From Lineolata rhizophorae (lineage: Eukaryota > Ascomycota > Dothideomycetes > Lineolatales > Lineolataceae): a stretch of 64,000 bases of DNA. The translations under genes were made by a program, and so were the position numbers. Location: positions 1,311,320-1,375,319 of the forward strand of contig MU001673.1 in assembly GCA_010093515.1 (NCBI GenBank), given 5' to 3'. Position 1 is the stretch's first letter. Every line of letters begins with the position of its first letter. The notes beneath the pieces were generated by a model. The model made no database searches. It had not been told where the DNA came from and saw only the letters and a list, made by a program, of their open reading frames with translations. Shown here piece after piece: positions 45,667-56,626 of this stretch.

Positions 45667-48211
45667 ATGGCCGCCGCCGTCACAGGTCCCGAACCTCACC
45701 ACCACCGCAGCACGGTCAAAACACCGCACAAACCTTTCAAATCGCGCCACGCGACCAAGAACGCGCGGCGACCAGAGAAGCGTGCCAGCCTAGGCAACGA
45801 CAACGAAAAAGGTGTTCGCCGTACTCCGCACCAAACTGTCATGTCAAAGTTGGACCGGCGCAATCAGGCCAAGCAGAAGCGGCTGGCGCAGCACAAGGAA
45901 CGCGAGCGCGCGTTGAACGTCTTCGCCGGGAAGTCTGGGGCGCCGCGTATTGTGGCCGTGGTGCCCGTATGCGACGGCCTTGAAGAAATTTGTGCTGGGG
46001 AAGACACTGTTTTGAACCTGTTGAGTGGCACTGGGATCGACAGATATGTGGGTATGAAGATGGGGATTGTGAGGCAGTACATCGACCGGTTCAAGCAGAA
46101 CATTCAGTTTTTGTTGCCGAAGCGCGGCCTGGTGGAAGCGTTGAACGCGTGTCGAGTGGCAGATTTTGTGATCTTTATGGTTTGGCGCACGGAGGAAGTG
46201 GACGAGTTGGGAGAGACAATTCTCAAGGCTGTGGAGAGTCAAGGGATCTCGAATGTCTTATTTGTGGCGCCGGTAAGTTTCATCCAAATCATTATGCCTA
46301 CAAGGCTCCTATTTGTCTCTAATCTTCCTTCTCTAGGCTATGAATGAACCTAAGAATCCTGCAACCCGTGCGAATAAGCGGAAAGCTATGGCCCTTCTTT
46401 CTCCCTATTTATCGCGCTACCTTTCCCGACGGGAGAAGATTCAATGCTTCGACTCGCCGAGTGATTGCTCCAATATCATGCGATCCCTGTGCACATCGAC
46501 ACCTAAAGGCGTCAATTGGCGTGAGGACAGAAGCTGGATGCTCGTCGAGAATGTTTCGTGGGCGGAAGGGGGGTCTGCAAGCGATAGCACTAAAAACCGC
46601 GGAGTCACTGCCGTGACTGGAGTGATCCGCGGACAGCCCCTAAAATCAGATCGCCTCGTGCAACTTGGCGACTGGGGCAGCTTTCAAATCGACAAGATCG
46701 TAGCCGCTCCACTACAGGCAAAGGGTAAGACTAGTGTACAAGGAATGGATGTCGACGACTCCGCGGGCCAAGTCGTCTTAGATACCCCCACAATTGGTCA
46801 GGACGACCCCGCCGCACTGGCTCCTGAGGAAGTGGCTATGGAAGATGCCGATTCGATGGCCTCAGAATCCCATCAGCGTAAAGGTGTGCTTTTAGATGAC
46901 CATCACTACTTTTCGGATGGTGATGAAGACGACTATACTCCTCCACGCCCAAAAAAGCTGCCAAAGGGAACATCAAAATATCAATCTGCCTGGTTTCTAG
47001 GCGACGTATCTGATTCTGGCTCCGACCTGGAAGACGTGGAAGAGAACGAGGACGAGACAATCTCCGTTGGTGGCGCTTCCGGCACTCGAGATACAGGTGA
47101 TATGCCGTACCGTACTTTAGACGACGAAGAAATGGCCGATGCAGGTCCATCTGAATATGCTCAATCAGAGATGTTCCTTGATCCATCTCCGGAAGAGGAG
47201 GCGCAACAGCTAGCTGACTACAGGTCAAGTCGGAAGAAAGCAGAGCAAGAAGATCTTGAATTTCCTGATGAGATCGAACTGCACCCAGGTGTTTCTGCTA
47301 AAGAGCGTCTTACTCGGTACCGTGGCCTAAAAAACTTCAAGACAAGCAACTGGGAAACCGAAGAAGATCGGCCTTACGAGCCCTCTGAATGGCGCCGTCT
47401 CCTTGAGATTTCGGACTACAAGGGCGCGAAGAGTCGTGTAGTCCGTGAAGCGCTTGTCGGCGGCGTTCAGCCTGGGACACGGGTAACGATCTACATCAAG
47501 GATGTCCCGTCTGCATTGTCCCAAACATACAGTCCGCGATCACCACTTACGCTCTTTTCTCTTTTGAGGCACGAACAGAAGTGGACAGCTGTGCATTATA
47601 GTATCAAATTGAGCACACACCTCGAAGGGCCCATAAAATCCAAGGAAGAACTCGTAGTCCAGTGCGGACCCCGCAGGTTCGCTATCAACCCACTCTTCTC
47701 ACAGAACGGGAATACGCCAAATGACGTTCACAAGTTTGATCGGTACCTCCACCCTGGCCGGACCGCGGTGGCCTCTTTCCTCGGCCCGCTGACGTGGGGC
47801 TCGCTCCCTGTCCTTTTCTTTAAGAAGGCCCCGGACAGTAAAAGCTCACTTGAACTGGTCGCCACGGGGACATCCCTCCCGCCAAACACTAACCGCGTGA
47901 TAGCCAAACGCGTGATCCTCACAGGTCACCCCTTCAAGATCCACAGGAAGCTCGTCACCGTCCGCTATATGTTCTTCAACGCCGAGGATGTGGCATGGTT
48001 CAAGGCGTTGCAGCTGTGGACCAAGAGAGGCCGCTCAGGCTTCATCAAGGAGAGTCTGGGCACACACGGGTACTTCAAAGCTACCTTTGATGGGCGTATC
48101 AATCCTATGGATGCTGTGGGCATGAGTTTGTATAAGCGGGTCTGGCCGAGGTCGGCGAAGATGTGGAGTGAGGAACAAAATGAGGAGCCCCCAGTCTTGG
48201 TGGACGCGTAG
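45667..48211 (+). CDS. tsr1: Tsr1, 20S pre-rRNA / 40S ribosome assembly factor
   Basis: Exons 45667-46272 and 46337-48211 give 826 residues. The N-terminal part is basic (KTPHKPFKSRHATKNARR). A GTPase-like domain lacking a proper P-loop follows, with RIVAVVPVCDGLEE and VADFVIFMVWRTEEVDELG, then the AARP2CN segment (WMLVENVSWAEGG, VTAVTGVIRGQPL). Acidic central stretches precede the C-terminal Bms1/Tsr1 domain: RYRGLKNFKTSNWETEEDRP, GVQPGTRVTIYIKDVP and LVTVRYMFFNAEDVAWFKAL. Tsr1 is a catalytically dead relative of Bms1 that shields the subunit interface of late pre-40S particles. The start at 45667 (aacATGGCC) is the first ATG in frame. Confidence 0.96.
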
Positions 48212-48827
48212 TTGAGGTGTTGCCTGAGAAAGTCTCAGTTCCAGCGTATGGAAGACAAGGCTATGAATGCTGTAGGCCGGATAGCGGGCGATCAACTTAA
48301 AAGTAATACCCATTCATGAATGAATTGATCTCAGATACGAAACTGTTTGGGGGCTATTTCCCAACTATTGCTGGCGTGGCTATACTGGCCCCCACTAGTC
48401 TGTGGAATCCAAGGCCATGAAGACCTGAAATCATTACTCCATGGAGAGCAACAACACGTAAGATGTCACAGCTTCACAAATTTTTACAACACTCTGCATT
48501 CATCCGCAAGGATCCGGACTTGGGAATTCTAATTTTGACATGCGTCTAACATGCGCTATTTAGACCGTTTAACCTTTGACACGTTAATGTGTTCAGCCGC
48601 CCTTTCTACCTTAACGCTAGAAGGAATCTTTTTTGAAGGCGAACCTTGGCGCTGAAACCGTTCAGTTAGACGGCATTGCAGAGTAGACACATACAGCATG
48701 AATGCGTATAAGTACGCGAGGCATGCGGATTTACCCCCCTGAACCTCAAATTTTATCCACAATTTTCAGTGTTTCCGATATTCAAAACTTTTAGGTGCAA
48801 GTGCTTGAGCAGAAGACACTCCTTACC
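48212..48827. other. Intergenic region between tsr1 and the GNAT gene
   Basis: Tandem genes; no coding potential recognised. AT-rich with no visible repeats or RNA gene. Confidence 0.45.
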
Positions 48828-50039
48828 ATGATGGATCCACTCGACTATACCATCATCTATAACGACTACTTTATAAGGCCAGCCAAGTCGCTGGAAGAGA
48901 TAACAGACCTATGTTGGCCTCTTATAATCGAATTGGGCTGGGTAAGAACACTTTCACTTGCTTTCATGTCGTGGTAGTTCAGCTGCGCTTTAGCGATCGA
49001 TCTGCATGACTTGTCAACCTCACTGAACACAAGACCTTTACATGAGTGTTTGTGCCAGGCACTTCGGGGCTACATGTATGTAGCAACCAGCGGCACGTTA
49101 AAGCGTCTCCTACGATCTTCTCATCCGCACCTCATACTGACGCATTCACCTTGCTCCCACAAGAATCGCTCTCGCCTCGACGCAGCAACCTACTACCGCA
49201 CGCTACAGCCGCACCCATGGTTTGTCGTAGTGCCGCTGGACCCCTCGCATGACGGCAAGCCCGTCGGCTGTGTCGTGGGCTACGTCCACGCCAACGGCGT
49301 CGGCTGGATCGCTCTACTCCTAGTGAAGGCGGCGTATCGGGGCCGCGGGATGGGCGGCGCGCTCGGCGAGGTCGTGCAGACTTACCTGCGGCAGCGAGGA
49401 GTGCAGCGCATCGGCCTGGACGCCTTGGAGCACATGACGGAGAAATATGGGAGGAGAGGGTTTGTAGAAACAAACAGTGTGACGTATGTGGTCAGGCAGG
49501 GGGTCAAAGACGTGCCGGCAGTCTTTGCTGAGGAAGACCAGGTGGCCAAAGGGCTGAGTGTTGTTGGACTGGACGAGGTGCCAAGGGAGCGGCTAGTGGA
49601 GAGCGATCGCGAGTGCAGCGGGTTGCTGAGAACGACGCTGTGGTCGCCTGAGGGACTCTTCGATCGTGAGGACGTATTTGGGTTGGCGCTAGTGGGAGAG
49701 CAGGGTGGCGTTGGCGAGAGCTTGCGTGGCTGGGTCGTGGTGCGCCAGTGTCACGATGGGTATCGCATCGGGCCATTGTACGCGGAGAGCAAGGTCGAGG
49801 CGAGCACGTTGGTCAAGGAGACGCTGAAGGCCATTGACAAGAAGGACAGAGAAGGGTCAGTGTGCGCGGAGCTGTTTGTTGGAAACCGGGATGCGCTGCC
49901 CGTATTTGAAGAACTTGAGTTCAATGCCGTTGCGAACTATAGGCGAATGTGGAAGCAGGGGGACGAGCCAGAGGAGCAGCGAGCTGGTGGGAAAGGTCGG
50001 AGGTGCATGTTTGCGGGATTCGATGCGGCGCACGGATAA
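48828..50039 (+). CDS. GNAT-family N-acetyltransferase, two-domain type
   Basis: Exons 48828-48941 and 49164-50039 give 329 residues. It starts MMDPLDYTIIYNDYF; splicing at ELGW/NRSRLDAATYY gives the LGWN segment typical of this group. The acetyl-CoA binding motif A is clear: GVGWIALLLVKAAYRGRGMGG (RGRGMGGAL, about residue 135). A second, weaker acetyltransferase-like half follows (LRGWVVVRQCHDGYRIGPLY and VCAELFVGNRDALPVFEEL), matching the Acetyltransf_18-type C-terminal domain. The substrate is unknown. The 222-nt intron is longer than most here, but no shorter alternative gives an open frame. Confidence 0.85.
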
Positions 50040-50447
50040 GCTAGCCGCGTGTGGCGCACTGCAAGAGGCTAGAGGTGACTACGCAATTTGCAGATCTTCC
50101 ACCACGAACATTTTGCAGCTCTTCCAAGCAAGTCTAGCTTGAGAGATGAGTATCAAAATATATTTTACGTGCATTATTTTGAAGTTTACTTGCACCTGAA
50201 GCTGCTGCAGTTGGATCTATCGGCTGCACTGATCTCCCGGAGCAGCTGCCTCCCGCAAGGAAAGCATGTGCCACACTTGACCATCCGCCACCATCTCTCG
50301 ACCTGCAGCAAGCACAACCAACGCTTGCAGCACTCCAGCTCTTCGCCCGCGCAGACGTAGGAAGGCGGTGCTCACAACCTCTTTATCTCTCTCCCCGGTG
50401 TGTGCTATGCTCGAACGCAACGTGCGCCTCCGTAACGGTCGAGCGTA
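50040..50447. other. Intergenic region between the GNAT and etp1 genes
   Basis: No gene seen. It contains the 3' region of the GNAT gene and the promoter of the next gene. Confidence 0.45.
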
Positions 50448-52722
50448 ATGCCCTCCTACTTCTTCCATCTAGGCTTTGAGTTATATCCACAACCTTTACC
50501 CGATTTGCCGCAGCGACCCCCGCCGCCCCAGATATACTTGCCGCCCCCTGGGGCCGACATATTCTCGAGCCTGCTTCCGGTCCATAGCATCGGCAGCTGG
50601 GGCGCGACTGTTACGCCGCGTCGGAGAACGCACCACAGGTCCAAGACGGCCTCTGCGAGCGAGTTTGACTTTCGTGCACGCCCTTCGCTTCCTGAGCGTC
50701 GATTTAGTCAAGCTACCAGAAGCGAGCTATCTGAGGTCCCAAAGCCGGTCGCTAGGGGCGATCAGGCGCCAAAGTCAGCTGTGGGTGCGAAAGACTGGCG
50801 ATTCGGCCCTGTGTCTATACAAAGCATCGACATGGAAGAGGCGCACCGCGGAAAGGATGGCTCAGAGCAGGGCAGGTCTCGCGGCAAGTCTGTGGATCAT
50901 ACAGGGCCGAGCTCAAGCGGGTTGACCACTCGGGGCAAATATATTCCATCCGACCCCAAAAACACGGCAGTTGGCTGGGGTGTCGTGCATTTATACCGCG
51001 AGGCCATCGACACTCCCGGACTACAGGACGATACCACGTCCAGCTCTGGGTCTGACAATGGCAAACTTGGGGATGCTTCAAGAATGGGTGCCTTTAACGT
51101 GGCCGATTGTACAACCCTATGTATACTTGCTGTACCATCGTACATGACACCCTCAGACCTCTTGGGCTTCGTAGGGGAGCAGACACGGGAGGAGGTCAGT
51201 CACTTTCGACTGATTCGAACAGAACGAGCGAACAAGTATATGGTGCTTATGAAGTTTCGGGACCCGACGAACGCCAAAAAATGGCAGAAGGAGTGGAATG
51301 GGAAACTTTTCAACAGCATGGAGGTAAGATCCCGCAATGCCACGTTCAAGCTGAGCATTTGCTGATCGTACACATAGCCTGAAAATTGCCATGTTGTGTT
51401 CATAAAGACGGTTCATTTCTCATCAGCAGATGCCAACCAGGATCCCTCGAGCTTTCCCCACATGAGCAACGACCCTTTTGCCCCTTCTTTCCGATCAGTA
51501 CCTACGGCGCCGCTTCCAACGTCACCAACTAGCCCTATCGGAACCGAACATTCAAAAAGCCTCGCATCATCTCTATCAACAAAGCCGCTTGCACCTCCAA
51601 CTCCTGCCCTCATAGAATTGCCAACATGCCCTGTATGCCTTGAACGCATGGATGAGACCACAGGTTTATTGACGATCTTATGTCAACATGTATTCCATTG
51701 TGCATGCTTAGAAAAGTGGCGCGGCAGTGGCTGTCCCGTTTGCCGCTATACACAGAACGACACGATGTTACGTCGAGGGCAATCCGCAGATGATACCACT
51801 GAGAATGAATGTAGCGTTTGCGGATCAACATCAAATCTCTGGATATGGTAAGGCATTCTTGTACTCTATCGTCTGGGGTATTGAGGCTAGCTAATACATT
51901 TAAACTAGCCTTATTTGCGGCAACGTCGGCTGTGGTCGATACGATTCCGCTCATGCCTTTGCGCACTACGAGGCTACATCTCATAGTTTTGCCATGGACA
52001 TCGCTTCACAGCACGTGTGGGACTATGCCGGGGACGGCTACGTCCACCGCCTCATACAAAACAAGGCCGATGGCAAGCTTGTCGATCTACCAGCAGCATA
52101 TGGCAACCACCCAAATACTGCCATGACTGGTGTGCCACCAGACACCGTTCCCCGAGAAAAGCTTGACAACATGGGCATGGAATATGCATTCCTGCTGACA
52201 TCGCAGCTGGATTCGCAGCGTGCCTACTTCGAAGGGCAAGTCGAGCGCGCCGTCGACAAGGCGAGCATGGCCGCCTCAACGGCGGAGGACTTGTCTCGCG
52301 TAGCCTCGGGCCTCGCCGCGGAGCTCACAGCCGTCAATGCGAGGGTCGACGAGTCGGCCGAAACAATCAAGTCGCTCGAGCGTGACCTGGCGCGGGCGAC
52401 AGCGCGGGCGGAGAAGTCGGAGAACCTCGCGCGCAAGCTGGGCAAGGACTGGCGCGAGGAGAAGACAGTGAGCGAGAGCTTGATGGAACGAATCTCATTT
52501 TTAGATGGGAAAGTTAAGGAGCTAGGCGGGCAGGTGGAGAGCTTGCAGTTGGAGAAGAGTGAGCTAGAAGAGCAGAATCGCGACTTGAGTTTCTTCATTA
52601 GTGGATCGAAGAAGCTGAAGGAGGAAGGGATGGGGGAGGAAGTCGTGGAAGGAAAGGTGGAGGTGCCAGCGCCGCCTCAGGAGGGATCAGGAAGGAAGAA
52701 GAAGGGGAAGGGGAAGAAATGA
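50448..52722 (+). CDS. etp1: Etp1/BRAP2-type RING and ZnF-UBP ubiquitin ligase
   Basis: Exons 50448-51323, 51378-51847 and 51909-52722 give 719 residues. A Pro-rich N-terminus leads to the BRAP2 RRM-like domain (about 215-315: TTLCILAVPSYMTPSDLLGF, RANKYMVLMKFRDPTNAKKW). The RING finger is complete: CPVCLERMD, LCQHVFHCACLEKW, CPVCRYTQ. The ZnF-UBP follows with CSVCGSTSNLWIC, LICGNVGCGRYDSAHAFAH, ending HSFAMD; its CLIC pair is formed by splicing. A long coiled coil runs to a Lys-rich end. Family members sense ubiquitin tails; yeast Etp1 affects ethanol tolerance and nutrient signalling, and animal BRAP2 affects Ras signalling. All zinc ligands I can check are present. Confidence 0.95.
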
Positions 52723-53043
52723 GTGCAGTAACAGTGTTTGCGATCTGATGTTTAGACTTGTCGAGTCCGAAGTGCAGGTAATAAGATACCATTTAATAAA
52801 ACGATATTAACCAAACATACTTTTTTTTTTTAAAAAAAAAAAATACTTAGCCGGATATTTCTCTCTGTCGTCTAGGTGTGAATATCACAATGTATTAGGT
52901 AAGCAAAGCTAAATCCCATCCCGCGGTTAGATGTTGCCATTCGCTCGACGTATCCCGGACAGCTTTTTTCTTCGGCTCGACCACCGCTGTGTTCCAGAGT
53001 GCTAGAGCACAGCAGTGTCTGACTGAGTGTTTACTAGCAGGTT
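52723..53043. other. Intergenic region between etp1 and ncs6
   Basis: Short tandem-gene spacer. It holds the T11/A12 tract at 52821-52843, probably near the 3' end of the etp1 transcript, and the promoter of ncs6. Confidence 0.5.
52821..52843 (+). repeat. T11-A12 symmetrical tract
   Basis: Eleven T directly followed by twelve A, a perfect self-complementary tract with no loop bases. It could stiffen DNA and exclude nucleosomes, or serve as a 3'-end signal read from both sides. Confidence 0.85.
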
Positions 53044-54446
53044 ATGCCGCCACCATGCACGCGCTGTCAATCCGAACGGGCAGTCATCGTGAGGCCCAAA
53101 AATTATGACAAGCTATGCAAAACCTGCTTTCTTGAGGTCTTCGAGGCCGAGGTGCACAAGACGATCACGACGAACGCGCTGTTCTACCCCGGCGAGCGCG
53201 TCGCCATCGGCGCCTCCGGCGGCAAGGACAGCACCGTCCTGGCAAGTGTGCTGAAGACGCTCAACACGCGGCACGGCTACGGGCTCGATCTGATTCTGCT
53301 CTCAATTGACGAGGGTATCACGGGCTACCGCGATCATTCGCTTGAGACGGTCAAACGCAACGCGGTCCAGTATGACTTGCCGCTCAAGGTGCTGAGCTAC
53401 ACGGAGCTCTATGGTTGGACCATGGATCAGGTTGTCGAGCAGGTTGGGAAGAAAGGGAACTGCACATACTGCGGTGTCTTCCGGCGTCAGGCACTGGATC
53501 GCGGTGCGGCCAGCCTGGGCGTGCGCCACGTTGTGACCGGGCATAACGCAGACGATGTCGCCGAGACGGTCCTCATGAATCGTATTTGCTAAGTCACTCT
53601 TGACTTTCTTCGTCGGAAAGCTAACATAGTAGCACAGTGCTTCGAGGTGATCTCCCACGCCTGTCCCGTACTGCGTCCATCGTGACCTCCACCCCTTCTT
53701 CAGCTCAGACCGATATAAAGCGAAGCAAGCCGCTCAAGTACGCGTACGAGAAGGAAATCGTACTCTATGCGCACCATAAGAACCTTGATTATTTCAGCAC
53801 CGAATGCATATACTCTCCCGAGGCTTTCCGTGGCTCAGCTCGCACCCTCGTCAAGGACCTTGAGCGCGTCCGGCCGTCCTCTATCCTCGATATTGTGCGA
53901 AGTGGGGAGGATATGGCGACGCTAGTTCCGGCGTCTGTGGCTCCAAAGGCTGCGTCCGGACGCGAATCAAGGTATGGTGGTGAAAATGTTAGCGTCGTGT
54001 ACGATCTTGATGAAGGAACTGGGGGTTGCGGTAGTGCAAATGGTAGGGATTCAGGCGGCGAGATGGCAAGAATGGAACATCAGCTTCGAACCGATCAAAA
54101 CGCAGCAACCCATGGACTGGAAACTGAGGTTACAATGGCCTCTTTGGGAACGCCGACATCAGGCTCAAGCATAGCAGTTGGAGTTCGACCTTCGCATGTG
54201 CAGATGAAGAAAGCTAATGGGAAAGGGCTTCGTCAGCAGACTGCTGGAGCTTGCGAGCGTTGTGGTTATATTTCTAGTCAAGCTGTTTGCAAGGCTTGTG
54301 TTCTGCTCGAAGGGCTGAATAAAAACAGACCAAAAGCGAGTATAGGTATCGAGAAGACGAATGACAGCGAAACGTTAGATAAAGGCCTTGCCAAAGTAAC
54401 TTTAGCCGAGAAAAAGCGTCAGCAAGTGGCACAGACCGAATTGTAG
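53044..54446 (+). CDS. ncs6: Ncs6/Ctu1, cytoplasmic tRNA 2-thiolation protein 1
   Basis: Exons 53044-53581 and 53638-54446 give 448 residues. The N-terminal zinc site [14 protein letters not shown] with CKTCF is followed by the PP-loop SGGKDSTVL (about residue 58), [12 protein letters not shown] and [16 protein letters not shown] with the catalytic-type cysteines. [14 protein letters not shown] precedes the intron, and the second exon resumes [10 protein letters not shown]. The C-terminal zinc site is [16 protein letters not shown]. With Ncs2/Ctu2 and Urm1 it makes the s2U34 modification of Lys, Glu and Gln tRNAs. An insertion of roughly 95 low-complexity residues separates [11 protein letters not shown] from the C-terminal zinc site; many homologues are shorter there. 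Confidence 0.95.
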
Positions 54447-54913
54447 ATTGTAAGGTACATTTCTGAGATTTATAAGTACTGTGGAGCATCCATCGGGGGG
54501 CACACGGCAATCTACGCCATGTAACGCCTTAGTATTGAATAAACAACTGGGTCAATATTGCTCACTAGGATGAAGTGAATGGCAACCTCGGAACTGTTTG
54601 CTCCAGAAATATAAAACTTGTTATTCGCTGTTCCATCACTGACTTTGAATACCAATTCTAGTTCTTAAACTTTGAAATCGCTCTATATGATATAGCCTAT
54701 TATGGTAAGCAAGGATGCTTCATAGTTTGAAGATCTCGGCAATTAGCTGCAACCAATAGCGCGCACCCTCTGCGCACATGCTAAGACCCTTACTTTCAAC
54801 GTGAACTCCCGGAAACTGCTGATACTACCATGCTCTTTTCCGACTCAAACGCTCGTAATGCTGTCCCTAACTTGGCAAAACTAACATTCCGCGCTAGCTA
54901 GCGCGCATAGATC
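54447..54913. other. Intergenic region between ncs6 and the SET gene
   Basis: Tandem genes. AT-rich, with no coding potential or RNA gene recognised. Confidence 0.45.
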
Positions 54914-56462
54914 ATGGCGGAACCTATGAATCCCGGACCTCTCCACGAGGAGTTCATGGACTGGGCCAGGGAGAACGAGGTGCAAATCGACGGTATCGCG
55001 GCGGCAAAATTTAACGGCAGAGGAATAGGCATTGTCGCCAAAAACGATCTCAAGGTTTGATGAATCAAAGTTCTCGAATCGATTGTCTAAATTAATAACA
55101 GCAAGTAGGAGAACGAAAGAATACTGTTCGTACCAGAGAAGATGCTCTTCTCCAACACGGTATTCGCTCTCAAGGACTGGAGGATGACAAAATCTCAAAC
55201 AGTCCACGGGCGCCTTGCATCAAGGCTCGCCCTTACTCATCGGGACTCCAATGAAAATAACCCTTGTGATAATAAGTGGACAATGGTCTGGCCTAGCCAA
55301 CAGGAAATGGAATTGGCGATGCCAATATGCTGGCCACCTCCACTGCAAGAACAATTGCCGCCCTATGCAAAAAGTGAGTTACCTATATCAGCCAACAGTA
55401 TTTTAAATTTGCTAATCGGAACTTGGTGCATAGGTCTCCTTGACAAACAGAAGCGGAAATTTGACAAAGATCTGGCGGAATTCGAGAAAGACGCACCTCT
55501 AAATCTTCGTGATGTCTTCAAGTATTACTGGCTCGTGGTGAATACAAGATGCTTCTACTGGAACTATCCAAACCGGAAGGACGGCAAATTGATGGCGAAG
55601 CGGATCAAGCAAAATCCCGACGACGCCATGGCTTTGGCACCGTTTATCGACTACTTCAATCATGCGGACGAAGGGGTGAGTTGTCCTCATTGCGCTTGAA
55701 TGTGTTCCGCACTTTAAGCTAGCAGCTGCTAACCCGCATAGTGCACTGTTATGGCAACTGAAGATGGGTTCACTGTGAACGCGAACAGGTATTACAGTAA
55801 GCTAAGGTGGAAAGAATCGACCAATTTACTCTCTCTAACAAATCATAGAAGCAGGGGAGGAAGTTTACGTCAGCTACGGATCCCATAGCAACGATTTCCT
55901 GCTTGTAGAATGTACAGCTCAAAGGCGTTCTAGTATTCAGGCGAAGAATAGGGGCTAACATCTTCTAGATGGCTTTATTCTCGAAAACAACAAATGGGAC
56001 GAAACAATACTCGACACATGCCTAATTCCGATGCTTAATGATGAGCAAAAGGATAGACTTGAGTCTCACGGTTTCCTGGGGTAAGTTCTATTTTGCAGGA
56101 GTTCATAAGTAGCCAGGAACTAGGGCTCCACTCATATGTTTCTTAAACATAGGAATTATACTCTGGACGCCTCACAAATTTGTTATCGAACCCAGGTTGC
56201 ATTACTGGTACTGGTTCTACCTGCTAAAGAGTGGCTTTCAGTCATCGAGAAGGGAGAGGATGTGGACCAAAATACCGTGAAGGAGCCATGCAGAGACCTT
56301 CTCTCAAGATATATTGTCAAAATCGACAAAAGCTTGGCTGGTCTCAGGAACGCGCCTGGGAATCAGCGGCGTCAAATCCTCATTGCAAGATGGAGGCAGG
56401 TTCGCCGGCTTGCAACAATTCATCTTCAAAAGGTCGAAGAGAGAGAGTCCGATATGACCTAG
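54914..56462 (+). CDS. SET-domain methyltransferase, Rubisco-LSMT/SETD-like class
   Basis: Seven exons, 54914-55054, 55109-55373, 55434-55675, 55742-55796, 55849-55911, 55969-56080 and 56153-56462, give 395 residues. The split SET domain starts with [20 protein letters not shown] and [12 protein letters not shown]. It has the inserted helical region ([18 protein letters not shown]), then the catalytic core [11 protein letters not shown] (NHxxx) and [20 protein letters not shown] with the conserved YGxxxN-type segment and Tyr. The C-terminal half ([16 protein letters not shown] ... [13 protein letters not shown]) resembles the Rubisco LSMT substrate-binding domain. Relatives methylate lysines in ribosomal proteins (yeast Rkm enzymes) or other non-histone proteins; the target here is unknown. 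Three exons are 55-112 nt. Confidence 0.9.
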
Positions 56463-56626
56463 CAAAGGTTAAATAAGGGATAATTAAAAAGAGAACCTGT
56501 TGCTTGGAATTGACACGGTTGTTCTACATCAGCCTAGGTCTAGAGTGCATCTGCTAGTATTGACTACCACTTTACCCGGGCTTCTCTTGTAGGTAAACAT
56601 CGGTACAACTCTCAAATTAGAGCGCG

